Shown: positions 9,114 to 17,814, counted from the first letter of the stretch. The stretch is DNA of 64,000 nucleotides from Roseovarius amoyensis (GCF_003260265.1 NZ_QITQ01000002.1:62001-126000); one strand, 5' to 3'. The notes: generated by a model not told the origin, from the sequence alone. A program made the numbers and translations.

Positions 9114-9766
9114 AAATTCTTGTCCTCGTATTGGCAGAGATCGCGGATAATGCAGGTGCCGCAGGCGGGCTTGCGCGCCCGGCAGGTATAGCGGCCATGC
9201 AGGATCAGCCAGTGATGGGCGTGCAGCTGGTAATCCACCGGCACGTTGTCCTCTATCGCGCGTTCGACGGCGATCACGTCCTTTCCCGGGGCGATGCCGG
9301 TGCGGTTGCCGACGCGAAAGATGTGGGTGTCGACCGCCTGCGCCGGGTGGTGCCACCACATGTTCAGCACCACGTTCGCGGTCTTGCGTCCCACCCCCGG
9401 CAACGATTGCAGCGCGGCGCGGGAATTGGGTACGTCGCCGCCATATTCATCGACCAGGATGCGTGACAGCTTGATCACGTTGCGAGCCTTGTTGCGGTAC
9501 AGCCCGATGGTGCGGATATGTTCGGTCAGCCCTTCTTCGCCCAGCGCCAGCATCTTTTCGGGCGTGTCGGCGATGGGGAACAGCGCGCGCGTGGCCTTGT
9601 TGACGCCGACATCGGTTGCCTGAGCCGACAGTGCCACCGCGACCAGCAGGGTAAAGGCGTTGACATGCTCCAGCTCCCCCTTGGGTTCGGGGTCGGCGGC
9701 TTTGAAGCGCGCGAAGGTCTCGCGCATCGCGTGATAGTCGAGCTGGCTGGCCATGGCGCCTGTCAT
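9110..9766 (-). CDS. nth: Endonuclease III
   Basis: DNA glycosylase/AP lyase for oxidised pyrimidines in base excision repair, about 218 residues. The helix-hairpin-helix LPGVGRKTANV contains the catalytic Lys, and the catalytic Asp is in AVDTHIFRV. The C-terminal cysteine cluster (C-x6-C-x2-C-x5-C in CRARKPACGTCIIRDLC) binds the 4Fe-4S cluster. I place the start at the ATG at 9766. The frame is open eight codons further to a TTG at 9790, and another ATG lies at 9754; none has a strong ribosome binding site. The downstream kinase gene overlaps the stop by four bases. Confidence 0.95.
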   Translation of the reverse strand: MTGAMASQLDYHAMRETFARFKAADPEPKGELEHVNAFTLLVAVALSAQATDVGVNKATRALFPIADTPEKMLALGEEGLTEHIRTIGLYRNKARNVIKLSRILVDEYGGDVPNSRAALQSLPGVGRKTANVVLNMWWHHPAQAVDTHIFRVGNRTGIAPGKDVIAVERAIEDNVPVDYQLHAHHWLILHGRYTCRARKPACGTCIIRDLCQYEDKNL

Positions 9767-9852
9767 GCCCGCATTCGCGCCAATGCGCAATATTCGGGTC
9801 GCGGGGTGCCGGGCGGCACGTTAGATTTGGTGGTGAAAGAGGGGATGCCGCG

Positions 9853-10737
9853 ATGAATGCCGAACCGCAGTCGAGCTATCATTACCAGGTCATGCGTCGT
9901 GCGATCGACCGGATCGACCGTGCCGGAGGTACGTTGTCGCTGGGCGATCTTGCCGCCGAAATGCAGATGAGCCCGGCCCATTTCCAGCGGTTGTTTTCGC
10001 AATGGGCAGGGGTGTCTCCGAAACGGTACCAGCAATACCTGACGCTGGGCCACGCCAAGGCGCTGCTGGCCGAGCGGTCCACCACGCTGGCGACGGCGCA
10101 TGAGGTGGGGCTGTCGGGGTCGGGGCGACTGCACGATCTGTTCCTGCGCTGGGAGGCGATGAGCCCGGGCGACTATGCCCGGGGTGGCGAGGGGCTGATC
10201 ATCCGCTGGGGTTGGTTCGACACGCCTTTCGGGCGGGCGCTGGTGATGGGCACAGACAGGGGCATCTGCGCCATCGCATTCGCCGAAGAGGTGGGCGAGG
10301 CGCAGGCGCTGGCCGACCTGACCGGGCGCTGGCCGCGGGCGCAATATGTCGAAGACCCCGAACCGCTGCGCGACTGGGTGGCGGCGGCCTTTGTCGACGG
10401 GGCCGGCCAGCGGTGCGAAATGTCGCTGCACCTGATCGGCGCGCCCTTTCAGATCAAGGTGTGGGAGGCGCTGCTGGCGGTGCCCTCGGGGCAGGTCACG
10501 ACCTATTCCGAGATCGCCCGCGCCATCGGCCATCCGCGCGCAGTGCGCGCCGTGGGCACGGCGGTGGGGCGCAACCCGATCAGTTTCCTCATCCCCTGTC
10601 ATAGGGCGCTGCGCAAATCGGGCGGGCTGGGCGGCTATCACTGGGGGCTGCCGGTCAAGCGCGCCATGCTGGCGTGGGAGGCGGCGCGCGCAGACGCGGC
10701 CATACCAGGGGCCGAAACCGCCGCAAGCGGCGCCTGA
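9853..10737 (+). CDS. AraC-type HTH / O6-methylguanine-DNA methyltransferase fusion (Ada-like, no Ada-N zinc domain)
   Basis: A 294-residue protein. Residues 10-115 are an AraC-type helix-turn-helix region. Residues 200-285 form the methyltransferase domain with the active-site IPCHRAL motif and the AVGRNP segment. It repairs O6-alkylguanine by suicidal transfer to the Cys of PCHR. The zinc-binding phosphotriester-repair domain found at the start of E. coli Ada is missing, so the classical methylation switch to an activator cannot operate in the same way. It may still regulate its own promoter. It is divergent from nth, another repair gene. Confidence 0.9.
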   Translation: MNAEPQSSYHYQVMRRAIDRIDRAGGTLSLGDLAAEMQMSPAHFQRLFSQWAGVSPKRYQQYLTLGHAKALLAERSTTLATAHEVGLSGSGRLHDLFLRWEAMSPGDYARGGEGLIIRWGWFDTPFGRALVMGTDRGICAIAFAEEVGEAQALADLTGRWPRAQYVEDPEPLRDWVAAAFVDGAGQRCEMSLHLIGAPFQIKVWEALLAVPSGQVTTYSEIARAIGHPRAVRAVGTAVGRNPISFLIPCHRALRKSGGLGGYHWGLPVKRAMLAWEAARADAAIPGAETAASGA

Positions 10738-10877
10738 CGGCGGATTTTCGGGATGCGCGCCTGAATTTGGGCGGGATTGCGCCGATATATTCGGGCTTTG
10801 GTCTTGGGAACGGGCAAGATCGCGCCTATTATCGGGAAAAGCCGCGAAAGACCGGGCATAGCATGAGAGGCACCACG

Positions 10878-11540
10878 ATGATCCGAGCACGCACCCCCAT
10901 CCTGATTTTGGCAGGCATGTCGCTACTGGCGGCTGCGTCCTGTACCGACCCGGCCCAGCTGGGCGGCACCGACCCCAACCAGAACACCAAGCAGGGGGCG
11001 CTGCTGGGGGGTATCCTGGGTGCGGGGCTGGGCGCGCTGGTGTCCGATGACAAGGGCAAGGGCGCCGTTGTGGGCGGCATCGCCGGGGCCGCGAGCGGCG
11101 CCGTGGCCGGCAGCTTCCTCGACCGGCAGGAGGCGGACCTGCGCCGCGACCTGGAGAACCAGCAGATCGCCATCACCAACACCGGTGACCGGCTGATCGT
11201 GACCATGCCGCAGGATATTCTGTTCGCCGTCGACAGTTCTGCCGTCAACAGCACGCTGCGCGCCGACCTGCTGACGGTGGCGCAGAGCCTGCAGAAATAT
11301 CCCGACTCGCGGGTGCAGGTCTTGGGCCACACCGACAACACCGGCAGCGCCGCCTATAACCAGGGCCTGTCCGAACGCCGCGCCAACGCGGTTGCCGATG
11401 TGCTGATGAATGGCGGCGTCGCCTTCAGCCGGATCGAAACTATCGGCCGTGGCGAGGATCAGCCGGTTGCCTCGAACCTCACCGAAGAGGGGCGCGCGCA
11501 AAACCGCCGGGTCGAGATCGTGATCCTGCCGATCGTCTGA
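10878..11540 (+). CDS. OmpA-family lipoprotein with glycine-zipper segment
   Basis: A 220-residue envelope protein. A lipoprotein signal peptide ends at LLAAASC, so the mature protein should start at that Cys and be lipid-anchored. A glycine-zipper stretch follows (GALLGGILGAGLGAL and GGIAGAASGAVAGS, about residues 45-85). The C-terminal OmpA domain (about 110-220) carries the peptidoglycan-binding pattern HTDNTGS...NQGLSERRA...NRRVEI. The ATG at 10878 is preferred because AGAGG lies seven bases upstream; an in-frame ATG at 10863 is possible. Expected role: tethering the outer membrane to peptidoglycan. Confidence 0.9.
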   Translation: MIRARTPILILAGMSLLAAASCTDPAQLGGTDPNQNTKQGALLGGILGAGLGALVSDDKGKGAVVGGIAGAASGAVAGSFLDRQEADLRRDLENQQIAITNTGDRLIVTMPQDILFAVDSSAVNSTLRADLLTVAQSLQKYPDSRVQVLGHTDNTGSAAYNQGLSERRANAVADVLMNGGVAFSRIETIGRGEDQPVASNLTEEGRAQNRRVEIVILPIV

Positions 11541-11572
11541 GGCGGGGCGGTTCAGATCAGGCGACAAAGAAC

Positions 11573-11605
11573 AAGGCCGGCACGCAGCAAGCGCGCCGGC
11601 CTTTT
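11573..11605. terminator. Bidirectional rho-independent terminator
   Basis: The inverted repeat AAGGCCGGC (11573-11581) and GCCGGCCTT (11595-11603) is followed by TTTT on the plus strand and preceded by bases that give a short T-containing tail on the minus strand. It lies between the convergent OmpA lipoprotein and aminotransferase genes. Confidence 0.75.
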
Positions 11606-11633
11606 CGTTGGCTGAAATGCCAATCGCTAACGG

Positions 11634-13019
11634 TTAACCAAAGACCTTGGCCAGCGCCTTGTCGGTGGCGTCGACGATCTGGTCGATGTCGTCGCGGTTG
11701 GCAATCAGGGCGGGCGAATAGCACAGCACGTTGTTGAACCCCGGAACCGAGCGGTTGCTGGCGCCGATTATCACGCCCTCGGCGGCGCAGGCGGCGACAA
11801 CGGCGCCGACCTCCTTCTCCGACACAGGGTCCTTGCTGGCGCGGTCGGTGACCAGCTCTGCCCCCAGGAACAGCCCCTTGCCGCGCACATCGCCGATGAC
11901 GGCGTGCCGGTCCTGCAGCCCGCGCAACTGGTCGAACATGTAGACGCCCATTTCGGTGGTGTTCTCAAGCAGGCCTTCTTCCTCGATGATGTTCATGTTT
12001 TCCAGCGCCGCTGCCGGCCCGGCGGTGCAGCCGCCGAAGGTCGAGATGTCGCGGAAGTGGTCCAGCGGGTCCTCGGGCTGATCCTTGAACATCTCGAACA
12101 CACGTTCCGAGGTGACGCAGCAGGCGATGGCGGCATAGCCCGACGCGACGCCCTTGGCCATGGTCACGAAGTCGGGCTCGATCCCGTAATGCTGGTAGCC
12201 GAACCATTCGGTGCCGGTACGCCCGACGCCGCACACCACCTCGTCGATATGCAGTAGGATGTCGTACTTGCGGCAGATTTCCTGCACGCGGGGCCAGTAA
12301 CCCGGGGGCGGGGTGATGACGCCGCCGCCGGCGGTGACCGGTTCAAGGCAGAGCGCGCCCACCGTGTCGGGCCCTTCGGCAAGGATCACCTCTTCAATGG
12401 CGTTGGCGGCGCGGATGCCGTATTCCTCGCCCGACAGGTCCCACTGGGCGCGGTATTCCATGCAGTGTGGCACACGCACGAAACCGGGGGCAAAGGGGCC
12501 GTACTGGACGTTGCGTTCATCCTGGCCGCCGGCCGACATCGCGCCGATGGACGAGCCGTGATAGTCGCGCTCGCGGTAGAGGATCTTGTACTTGCGCCCG
12601 CCATGGAACTTGTGCGCGATCTGGCGCACCATCTTGAAGGCCTTTTCATTCGCTTCGGTGCCGGAGTTGGTCTGATAGACACGCGCCATTCCCGGCATTT
12701 TTGAGATCAGCTTTTCCGCGAACTGCGCGCCGGGGATGGAACCCGCGGTGCCGGCGAAATAGTTGAGCTTGACCAGCTGGTCGCGCACGGCGTTGGCAAT
12801 GCGTTCGCGCCCGTAGCCGACATTGACCGTCCATACCCCGCCCGAGACGGCATCGAGGAACTCCTTGCCGTTCTGATCCCATACGCGCATGCCTTTGCCC
12901 TCGACGATGATGCGCGGGGCGCCGGTTTCGAAGGGCTTGTGCTGAATAAGATGGTGCCAGACATGGGCGCGGTCTGCGTTGACCACCTTTTCGATGTCGT
13001 TGGGAATGTTGCCGTCCAT
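11634..13019 (-). CDS. tpa: Taurine--pyruvate aminotransferase
   Basis: A class III PLP-dependent aminotransferase of 461 residues. The cofactor lysine is in TMAKGVASGY, and HIDEVVCGVGRTG contains the Asp that contacts the pyridine nitrogen. Sequence type alone would allow several omega-aminotransferases. The divergent tauABC uptake genes and the TauR-like repeats upstream point to Tpa, which converts taurine and pyruvate to sulfoacetaldehyde and alanine. The next enzyme, Xsc, is not in this window. The ATG at 13019 lies about 104 bases from the first TTAGGTCCAA repeat. Confidence 0.87.
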   Translation of the reverse strand: MDGNIPNDIEKVVNADRAHVWHHLIQHKPFETGAPRIIVEGKGMRVWDQNGKEFLDAVSGGVWTVNVGYGRERIANAVRDQLVKLNYFAGTAGSIPGAQFAEKLISKMPGMARVYQTNSGTEANEKAFKMVRQIAHKFHGGRKYKILYRERDYHGSSIGAMSAGGQDERNVQYGPFAPGFVRVPHCMEYRAQWDLSGEEYGIRAANAIEEVILAEGPDTVGALCLEPVTAGGGVITPPPGYWPRVQEICRKYDILLHIDEVVCGVGRTGTEWFGYQHYGIEPDFVTMAKGVASGYAAIACCVTSERVFEMFKDQPEDPLDHFRDISTFGGCTAGPAAALENMNIIEEEGLLENTTEMGVYMFDQLRGLQDRHAVIGDVRGKGLFLGAELVTDRASKDPVSEKEVGAVVAACAAEGVIIGASNRSVPGFNNVLCYSPALIANRDDIDQIVDATDKALAKVFG

Positions 13020-13122
13020 CGCGATGCTCCATCAGTTTCGCCCCGGCCGGGCGCGGTCGGGCTGCAGGCAGGCGCCTGCGGTTTGGTTCTTTGTCATCTC
13101 AGCCCCGAATGCGCGGTTTCGG

Positions 13123-13155
13123 TTAGGTCCAATTGATGGTTTTGTTTAGGTCCAA
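13123..13155 (-). promoter_or_regulatory. Putative TauR operator: two TTGGACCTAA direct repeats upstream of tpa
   Basis: The plus strand shows TTAGGTCCAA at 13123-13132 and again at 13146-13155, that is TTGGACCTAA twice on the tpa strand, 23 bases apart. In Rhodobacter capsulatus the MocR-type activator TauR acts at direct repeats of the form CTGGACYTAA upstream of tpa (recalled from the literature); each copy here matches nine of ten positions. The 23-base spacing is about two helical turns. The tauR gene itself is not visible in the window. Confidence 0.7.
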
Positions 13156-13233
13156 ACCAGGTATCTCAGAAAGCCGAGTATGCGCCGCCCACCCGAAAGA
13201 TCGCAGAAGTAGAAGGCTTTATTGATGAAATCC

Positions 13234-13307
13234 GTTTTCACGATAGCTGAAAACCAACTCCGAGCGGCGACAAAACCGTTGATTGGAATCCGATTATCGT
13301 TTCGGAT
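13234..13307. promoter_or_regulatory. Two dyads in the tpa-tauA intergenic region
   Basis: Two perfect inverted repeats lie between tpa and tauA. The first is GTTTTCA-N7-TGAAAAC at 13234-13254. The second is ATCCGA-N8-TCGGAT at 13288-13307. Neither resembles the TTGGACCTAA repeats, and both are closer to tauA. They could be regulator sites for the tauABC promoter or leader hairpins; I cannot assign a protein. Confidence 0.45.
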
Positions 13308-13421
13308 GGAAGACCTGATGCCGACAAACCGCGCGCGGCGAACATGTCCGAAAGGTCGCATCGGACGCCGCGCCAGGGCCAATCAACAAATGCGACCGCA
13401 CCCAACGGGAGAAACGACCAG

Positions 13422-14420
13422 ATGAAATTCACATCCAGATTGCTTTCTATCGCCGCCTCGGCCGCGGTGCTGGCCAGTGCGACGGCCGCCACTGCCGAAG
13501 AGATCACCGTTGGCTATTTCCTCGAATGGCCGATGCCGTTCCAGTACGCCAAGGCGACCGGCATGTATGACGAGGAAATGGGTGTCACCGTCAACTGGCG
13601 CGCTTTCGACACCGGCACCGCGATGAGCGCGGCGATGGCGTCGGGCGACGTGCAACTTGTCGTCAGCCAGGGCGTGCCGCCCTTCGTCGTGGCCACCAGC
13701 GCGGGGCAGGATCTGCAGATCCTCGACGTGGCGGTCAGCTATTCGGACAACGACAACTGCGTCGTGCGCGCCGATCTTGAGATCGACAAGGACAGCGCCA
13801 AAGAGCTGGAGGGCAAGAAGGCCGCCGTGCCGCTGGGCACCGCCGCGCATTATGGCTTTCTCAGGCAGATGAGCCATTTCGGCGTCGATGTCTCGTCGAT
13901 GGACGTGGTCAACATGGCCCCGCCCGAGGGGGCGGCGGCCATCGCGCAGGGCGCGATCGACCTGTTCTGCGGCTGGGGCGGCAGCCTGCGCCGGGCGCTG
14001 GAACATGGCAACGTGCTGTTGACCGGGGCCGAAAAGGAGGAGGTCGGCATCCTTGTCTTTGACGTCACCAGCGGGCCGGCCGCCTATGTGGCCGAAAACG
14101 CCGAGGTGGTGTCCAGCTTTCTGGCGGTGACCGCCAAGGCCAACGCCATGTGGGCCGATCCGGCCAACCGCGACATGATGCTGCCGGTGATCGCCAAGGA
14201 CAGCGGCATGGACGTGGACGCGACTGCAGCCACGATCGACACCTTCGTCTTTCCGCCCGTCGATGAGCAGCTGACTGAAAAATGGCTGGGCGGCGGCGCG
14301 CAGGAGTTCATGAAAGGCGTGGCCGACGTGTTCGTCGAGGCCGGCAGCATCGACGCCGCGCTCGACACGTATGAAAGCAGCGTCAACACCGGCCCGCTGG
14401 AACAGGCGTCCAGCATGTAA
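13422..14420 (+). CDS. tauA: Taurine ABC transporter, periplasmic binding protein
   Basis: A 332-residue secreted solute-binding protein. A Sec signal peptide ends near ATAATAEE (cleavage about residue 25). The mature part follows the NMT1/TauA-like layout: TVGYFLEWPMPFQ at the start, then SQGVPPFVVA and FCGWGGSLRRA in the ligand cleft. The start is the ATG with GGGAGA upstream; the longer open frame has no translation signal. It binds taurine or a related alkanesulfonate for TauBC. A strong hairpin follows the gene, as is common where the binding protein is made in excess. Confidence 0.9.
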   Translation: MKFTSRLLSIAASAAVLASATAATAEEITVGYFLEWPMPFQYAKATGMYDEEMGVTVNWRAFDTGTAMSAAMASGDVQLVVSQGVPPFVVATSAGQDLQILDVAVSYSDNDNCVVRADLEIDKDSAKELEGKKAAVPLGTAAHYGFLRQMSHFGVDVSSMDVVNMAPPEGAAAIAQGAIDLFCGWGGSLRRALEHGNVLLTGAEKEEVGILVFDVTSGPAAYVAENAEVVSSFLAVTAKANAMWADPANRDMMLPVIAKDSGMDVDATAATIDTFVFPPVDEQLTEKWLGGGAQEFMKGVADVFVEAGSIDAALDTYESSVNTGPLEQASSM

Positions 14421-14437
14421 TTCCGTCGGGGGTTTTG

Positions 14438-14462
14438 CCGCGGGTCCGGACCGGGCCCGCGG
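14438..14462 (+). terminator. Intercistronic hairpin between tauA and tauB
   Basis: An 11-pair stem (CCGCGGGTCCG with CGGGCCCGCGG, one T-G pair) and a 3-base loop, followed by TTTC. It probably stabilises the tauA message and lets only part of the transcripts continue into tauBC. Confidence 0.7.
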
Positions 14463-14507
14463 TTTCGGACTCTCATGCAATACGACAGGACGGAAAAAGG
14501 GGCAGGG

Positions 14508-15317
14508 ATGGAAAACCTTTCCATAGCCGATGTCTCGATGCGGTTCGATCTGCCGAATGGCGGCCATGTGCAGGCCCTGCAGAACATATCGCTTGAGATC
14601 GAAAGCGGCGAATTGATGAGCGTGCTGGGCCCCTCGGGGTGCGGCAAGACGACATTGCTGAACATTCTCGCCGGCTTCCTGGCGCCGACCGATGGCGAGG
14701 TGGTGCTGAAAGGGCACCGCGTTACCGGCCCCGATGCCGAACGCGGCATGGTGTTCCAGCAGGGCGCGCTGTTCGAATGGATGAGCGTGCGTGACAATGT
14801 CAGTTTTGGCCCCCGCATGGCGGGGCGCAAAAAGTCGGACTGGGCCGGCACGGTCGATCACCTGCTTGAGGTCGTCGGACTGCAGGATTTCAAGGACAAG
14901 TCGGTCTATGAGCTGTCGGGCGGCATGCAGCAGCGCGTGGCGCTGGCGCGCTGCCTGGCCAATGATCCCGATGTGATCCTGATGGATGAACCGCTGGGCG
15001 CGCTGGATGCGCTGACCCGCGAAAAGATGCAGGGGCTGGTGCTCAAGCTCTGGAAGGAGACCGGCAAGACCATCATCCTGATCACCCACTCGGTCGAAGA
15101 GGCGTTGCTATTGGGCGAACGCCTGCTGGTGATGGCGCCGCGGCCGGGGCGCATTCACCGCGAATACCGGTTGCCCTTTGCCGACATGGGCGTGGGCAAG
15201 GACCTGCGCGAGGTCAAGAAACATCCCGAATTCGCCGAAAAGCGAGAGGAAATCCTGTCGATGATCTGGGACATGGAAGAAGAGATCATGGGCCGGTCTG
15301 AGGAGGAGCCGGCATGA
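14508..15317 (+). CDS. tauB: Taurine ABC transporter, ATP-binding protein
   Basis: A 269-residue importer ATPase of the nitrate/sulfonate/taurine group. It has Walker A GPSGCGKTT, signature LSGGMQQRVALAR, Walker B VILMDEPLGALD and the switch His in ITHSVEEAL. I chose the ATG at 14508 because AAAGGGGCAGGG precedes it; an in-frame ATG lies 11 codons upstream. The tauC start overlaps its stop (ATGA), giving tight coupling. Confidence 0.92.
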   Translation: MENLSIADVSMRFDLPNGGHVQALQNISLEIESGELMSVLGPSGCGKTTLLNILAGFLAPTDGEVVLKGHRVTGPDAERGMVFQQGALFEWMSVRDNVSFGPRMAGRKKSDWAGTVDHLLEVVGLQDFKDKSVYELSGGMQQRVALARCLANDPDVILMDEPLGALDALTREKMQGLVLKLWKETGKTIILITHSVEEALLLGERLLVMAPRPGRIHREYRLPFADMGVGKDLREVKKHPEFAEKREEILSMIWDMEEEIMGRSEEEPA

Positions 15318-16579
15318 TCATCCTCATCATATATGTGGCGATCTTCGTCGTGGCCTTCGTCGCCGTCCGCATGGGGCTGCGCCGGCTGATGGAGCGGCAT
15401 GATTTCACCTCGCTCAAGACCGTGACCTTTGGCGACGAAAGCGCGGTCAGGCCCGACCGCTGGGCGAGTGTGATCTCGGTGCTGACCATCTTTCTGCTGT
15501 GGGGGGCGTTCACCGGGTCGCAATGGGTGCCCTTTCATGCGCCCGGCCCGTTCGTGGGCGATACCAGCTTTACCTACACGATGGAGGCGCCCGATGGCGC
15601 CCGCGACGATGCCGAGGTTCTGGTGCGGGTCTTTCGGGTTGGTGAAGAGGTCGAGCCGCCCGAGGTCGCCCCCGGCGACGGGTTCGCCCGCAACGACGCG
15701 CTGGAGGTCGGTGCGTGGCGGTCCAAGCTGTTGCTGATGGACAAGAACGACGGGATCACCCGCAAGGACGGCGCAAGAATTGTGGCAATCGACGGCCAGC
15801 CGGCGGGCCCCGGCGACCGCATCGAGGTGGCCAACGGAACCGTTGCGATAACCGCCAAGGGGTCGCTCAACTTTTCACCCGATGGCGGCCTGCAGATGGA
15901 GCCGATCTGGCTGCCCCCGCCGGAGGCGGTGGTCGCCCGCGTGGGCGAGATCGCCAGCCAAGGCTATCAGAACTTCACTCTCTGGCAGCATCTCTACTGG
16001 TCGCTCTTCAGGGTGGTCGTGGGCTTTTTCTTTGGCGCGCTGGTGGGTATCCCGCTGGGCTTTGCCATGGGGCTGAGCGACTGGTTCCGCGGCTGGTTCG
16101 ACCCGATCGTAGAGTTCATGCGCCCGGTGCCGCCGCTGGCGCTGATCCCGCTGGTGATCATCTGGGCCGGGATCGGCGAGGTCGGCAAGATCATCCTGCT
16201 GTTCCTTGCGGCGTTGTGGATCATGACCATCGCGGCGCGCGCCGGGGTATCGGGGGTGGCCATTTCCAAGGTGCACGCGGCCTATTCGCTGGGGGCCAGC
16301 AAGTGGCAATTGTTGCGCTATGTGATCATGCCCAATTCCCTGCCCGAGATATTCACCGGGGCGCGGGTGGCGATGGGCGTGTGCTGGGGCACGGTGGTCG
16401 CGGCCGAACTTGTCGCCGCCGAAAAGGGTGCGGGGATGATGATCATGGTCGCGTCACGCTTTCAGCTGACCGACATCGTGCTGATGGGCATCATCCTGAT
16501 CGGTGTCATCGGCTATGGCATCGACATCCTGATGCGCCGGGCCGAAAAATGGCTGGTGCCGTGGAAGGGCCGTATCTGA
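15314..16579 (+). CDS. tauC: Taurine ABC transporter, permease with large N-terminal insertion
   Basis: A 421-residue permease, whereas typical TauC proteins have about 275. The C-terminal 210 residues hold the usual permease core, with the coupling EAA-like loop at AYSLGASKWQLLRYVIMPNSLPE. Before this core there are a first membrane helix (residues 1-20), a basic cytoplasmic stretch, a second helix (about 50-70) and about 130 residues that would lie in the periplasm. The inserted domain has no motif I recognise. The ATG overlaps the tauB stop by four bases. Confidence 0.88.
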   Translation: MIILIIYVAIFVVAFVAVRMGLRRLMERHDFTSLKTVTFGDESAVRPDRWASVISVLTIFLLWGAFTGSQWVPFHAPGPFVGDTSFTYTMEAPDGARDDAEVLVRVFRVGEEVEPPEVAPGDGFARNDALEVGAWRSKLLLMDKNDGITRKDGARIVAIDGQPAGPGDRIEVANGTVAITAKGSLNFSPDGGLQMEPIWLPPPEAVVARVGEIASQGYQNFTLWQHLYWSLFRVVVGFFFGALVGIPLGFAMGLSDWFRGWFDPIVEFMRPVPPLALIPLVIIWAGIGEVGKIILLFLAALWIMTIAARAGVSGVAISKVHAAYSLGASKWQLLRYVIMPNSLPEIFTGARVAMGVCWGTVVAAELVAAEKGAGMMIMVASRFQLTDIVLMGIILIGVIGYGIDILMRRAEKWLVPWKGRI

Positions 16580-16598
16580 GAATGGCAGGCGCGGTCCC

Positions 16599-17042
16599 TC
16601 AGGCGCGTGCGTCCTTGGATGAGCCGATCACGACATAGGTGGTGATCGCGTTCACCTGCGGCAGGGTGCCGATGACATCGGTATGAAACGCCTTGTAGGC
16701 GGCCATGTCGGCCACTTCGATGCGCAGCAGGTATTCGACCGAGCCGGTGATGTTGTGGCATTCGAGCACCTCTGGCGCGCGGTCCATCGCGCGCTCGAAC
16801 GCCTCTTGGCTGGCCTTGGTGAATTCTCTCAGGCCGACCGTGGCATAGGCCACGAATCCCACGCCCATGCGGGTGTGGTCCAGCACCGCGCGATAGCCGC
16901 GGATGATGCCGCTTCGTTCCAGTTCCTGAACCCGGCGCAGGCAGGCCGAGGGTGACAGGCCGACCCGGTCGGCCAGTTCAAGATTGCTGATCCGGCCATT
17001 CCGGGAAAAGTGGTGCAATATTTGCTGGTTGATTCTGTCCAT
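16599..17042 (-). CDS. Lrp/AsnC-family transcriptional regulator
   Basis: A 147-residue regulator with an N-terminal winged helix (RISNLELADRVGLSPSACLRRVQELE, about residues 14-40) and a C-terminal RAM ligand-binding domain with GSVEYLLRIEV. It is transcribed divergently from a LysE-type exporter across an 81-base AT-rich gap. This is the standard arrangement for amino-acid-responsive control of an amino acid exporter. Confidence 0.93.
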   Translation of the reverse strand: MDRINQQILHHFSRNGRISNLELADRVGLSPSACLRRVQELERSGIIRGYRAVLDHTRMGVGFVAYATVGLREFTKASQEAFERAMDRAPEVLECHNITGSVEYLLRIEVADMAAYKAFHTDVIGTLPQVNAITTYVVIGSSKDARA

Positions 17043-17124
17043 GAGCGTTAGTTATTGCATAATGTGTTTCAAACAAGCAATGAAAAGCAATCACATGCTG
17101 TAAATTTCAGGATAATGTTGCGCC
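17043..17124. promoter_or_regulatory. Shared lrp-lysE promoter region
   Basis: This AT-rich divergent intergenic region contains GCAATG and GCAATC repeats around ATGAAAAG. It must hold both promoters and the likely binding sites of the Lrp-type regulator. No precise operator can be fixed from one sequence. Confidence 0.5.
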
Positions 17125-17730
17125 ATGAACATTGATGTCTTCGCCCCTCTGCTTGCCTTTGCCCTGGTCACGGTTCTGACGCCGGGGCCCAACAACCTGA
17201 TGCTGATGGCGTCGGGCGCCAATTTCGGCATCCGCCGCACCGTGCCGCACATGTTGGGTGTGGGGTTGGGGTTTCCGGCGATGGTGGTTTTGGTGGGGCT
17301 GGGGGTGATGCAGCTCTTTGACCTGTGGCCAGCCAGTTATGGCGTGCTCAAGGTGCTGAGCGTGGGATACCTTTTGTGGCTGGCCTGGCGGATCGCCAAT
17401 GCCGCCCCGCCGCAGGATAACGCCACCGGGGCCGGTGTGCCGCTGACCTTTGTGCAGTCGGCCGCGTTCCAGTGGGTCAACCCCAAGGCGTGGAGCATGG
17501 CGTTGTCGGCGATCACGCTTTATGCGGCGGGGCGCGACCTGGGGGCGGTGCTGTCGGTGGCGGCGGTCTATGTCGGCGTGTCGGTTATCAGCACCACGAC
17601 CTGGGTGGCCATGGGCCGGGGGGTCAGCCGCCTTTTGCACGACACGGCCCACCTGCGGCTCTTTAACCGGGTGATGGCGGCGCTGCTGGTGGCGACGCTG
17701 ATCCCGGTCGTCTTGCCCGGCCTGATCTGA
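17125..17730 (+). CDS. LysE-family amino acid exporter
   Basis: A 201-residue inner membrane protein with about six hydrophobic helices and the family's N-terminal signature TPGPNNLMLMASGANFG. The conserved NPKAWSMA segment is near residue 120. Members export amino acids such as lysine, threonine or homoserine lactone. The paired Lrp regulator supports an amino acid substrate, which cannot be named from sequence. Confidence 0.9.
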   Translation: MNIDVFAPLLAFALVTVLTPGPNNLMLMASGANFGIRRTVPHMLGVGLGFPAMVVLVGLGVMQLFDLWPASYGVLKVLSVGYLLWLAWRIANAAPPQDNATGAGVPLTFVQSAAFQWVNPKAWSMALSAITLYAAGRDLGAVLSVAAVYVGVSVISTTTWVAMGRGVSRLLHDTAHLRLFNRVMAALLVATLIPVVLPGLI

Positions 17731-17814
17731 ATGCCCGCCGCATCGGCGGCGTTTTGATTGCAAATCGCCGCCGGGATGGCCATATATCGCGGCGGCACTG
17801 GCAGGAGCGCACGC

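Noticed and set aside
13383..15089. 568-codon minus-strand frame across tauA and tauB
   Set aside because: Antisense of two conserved transport genes, rich in His, Arg and Gln, without known motifs.
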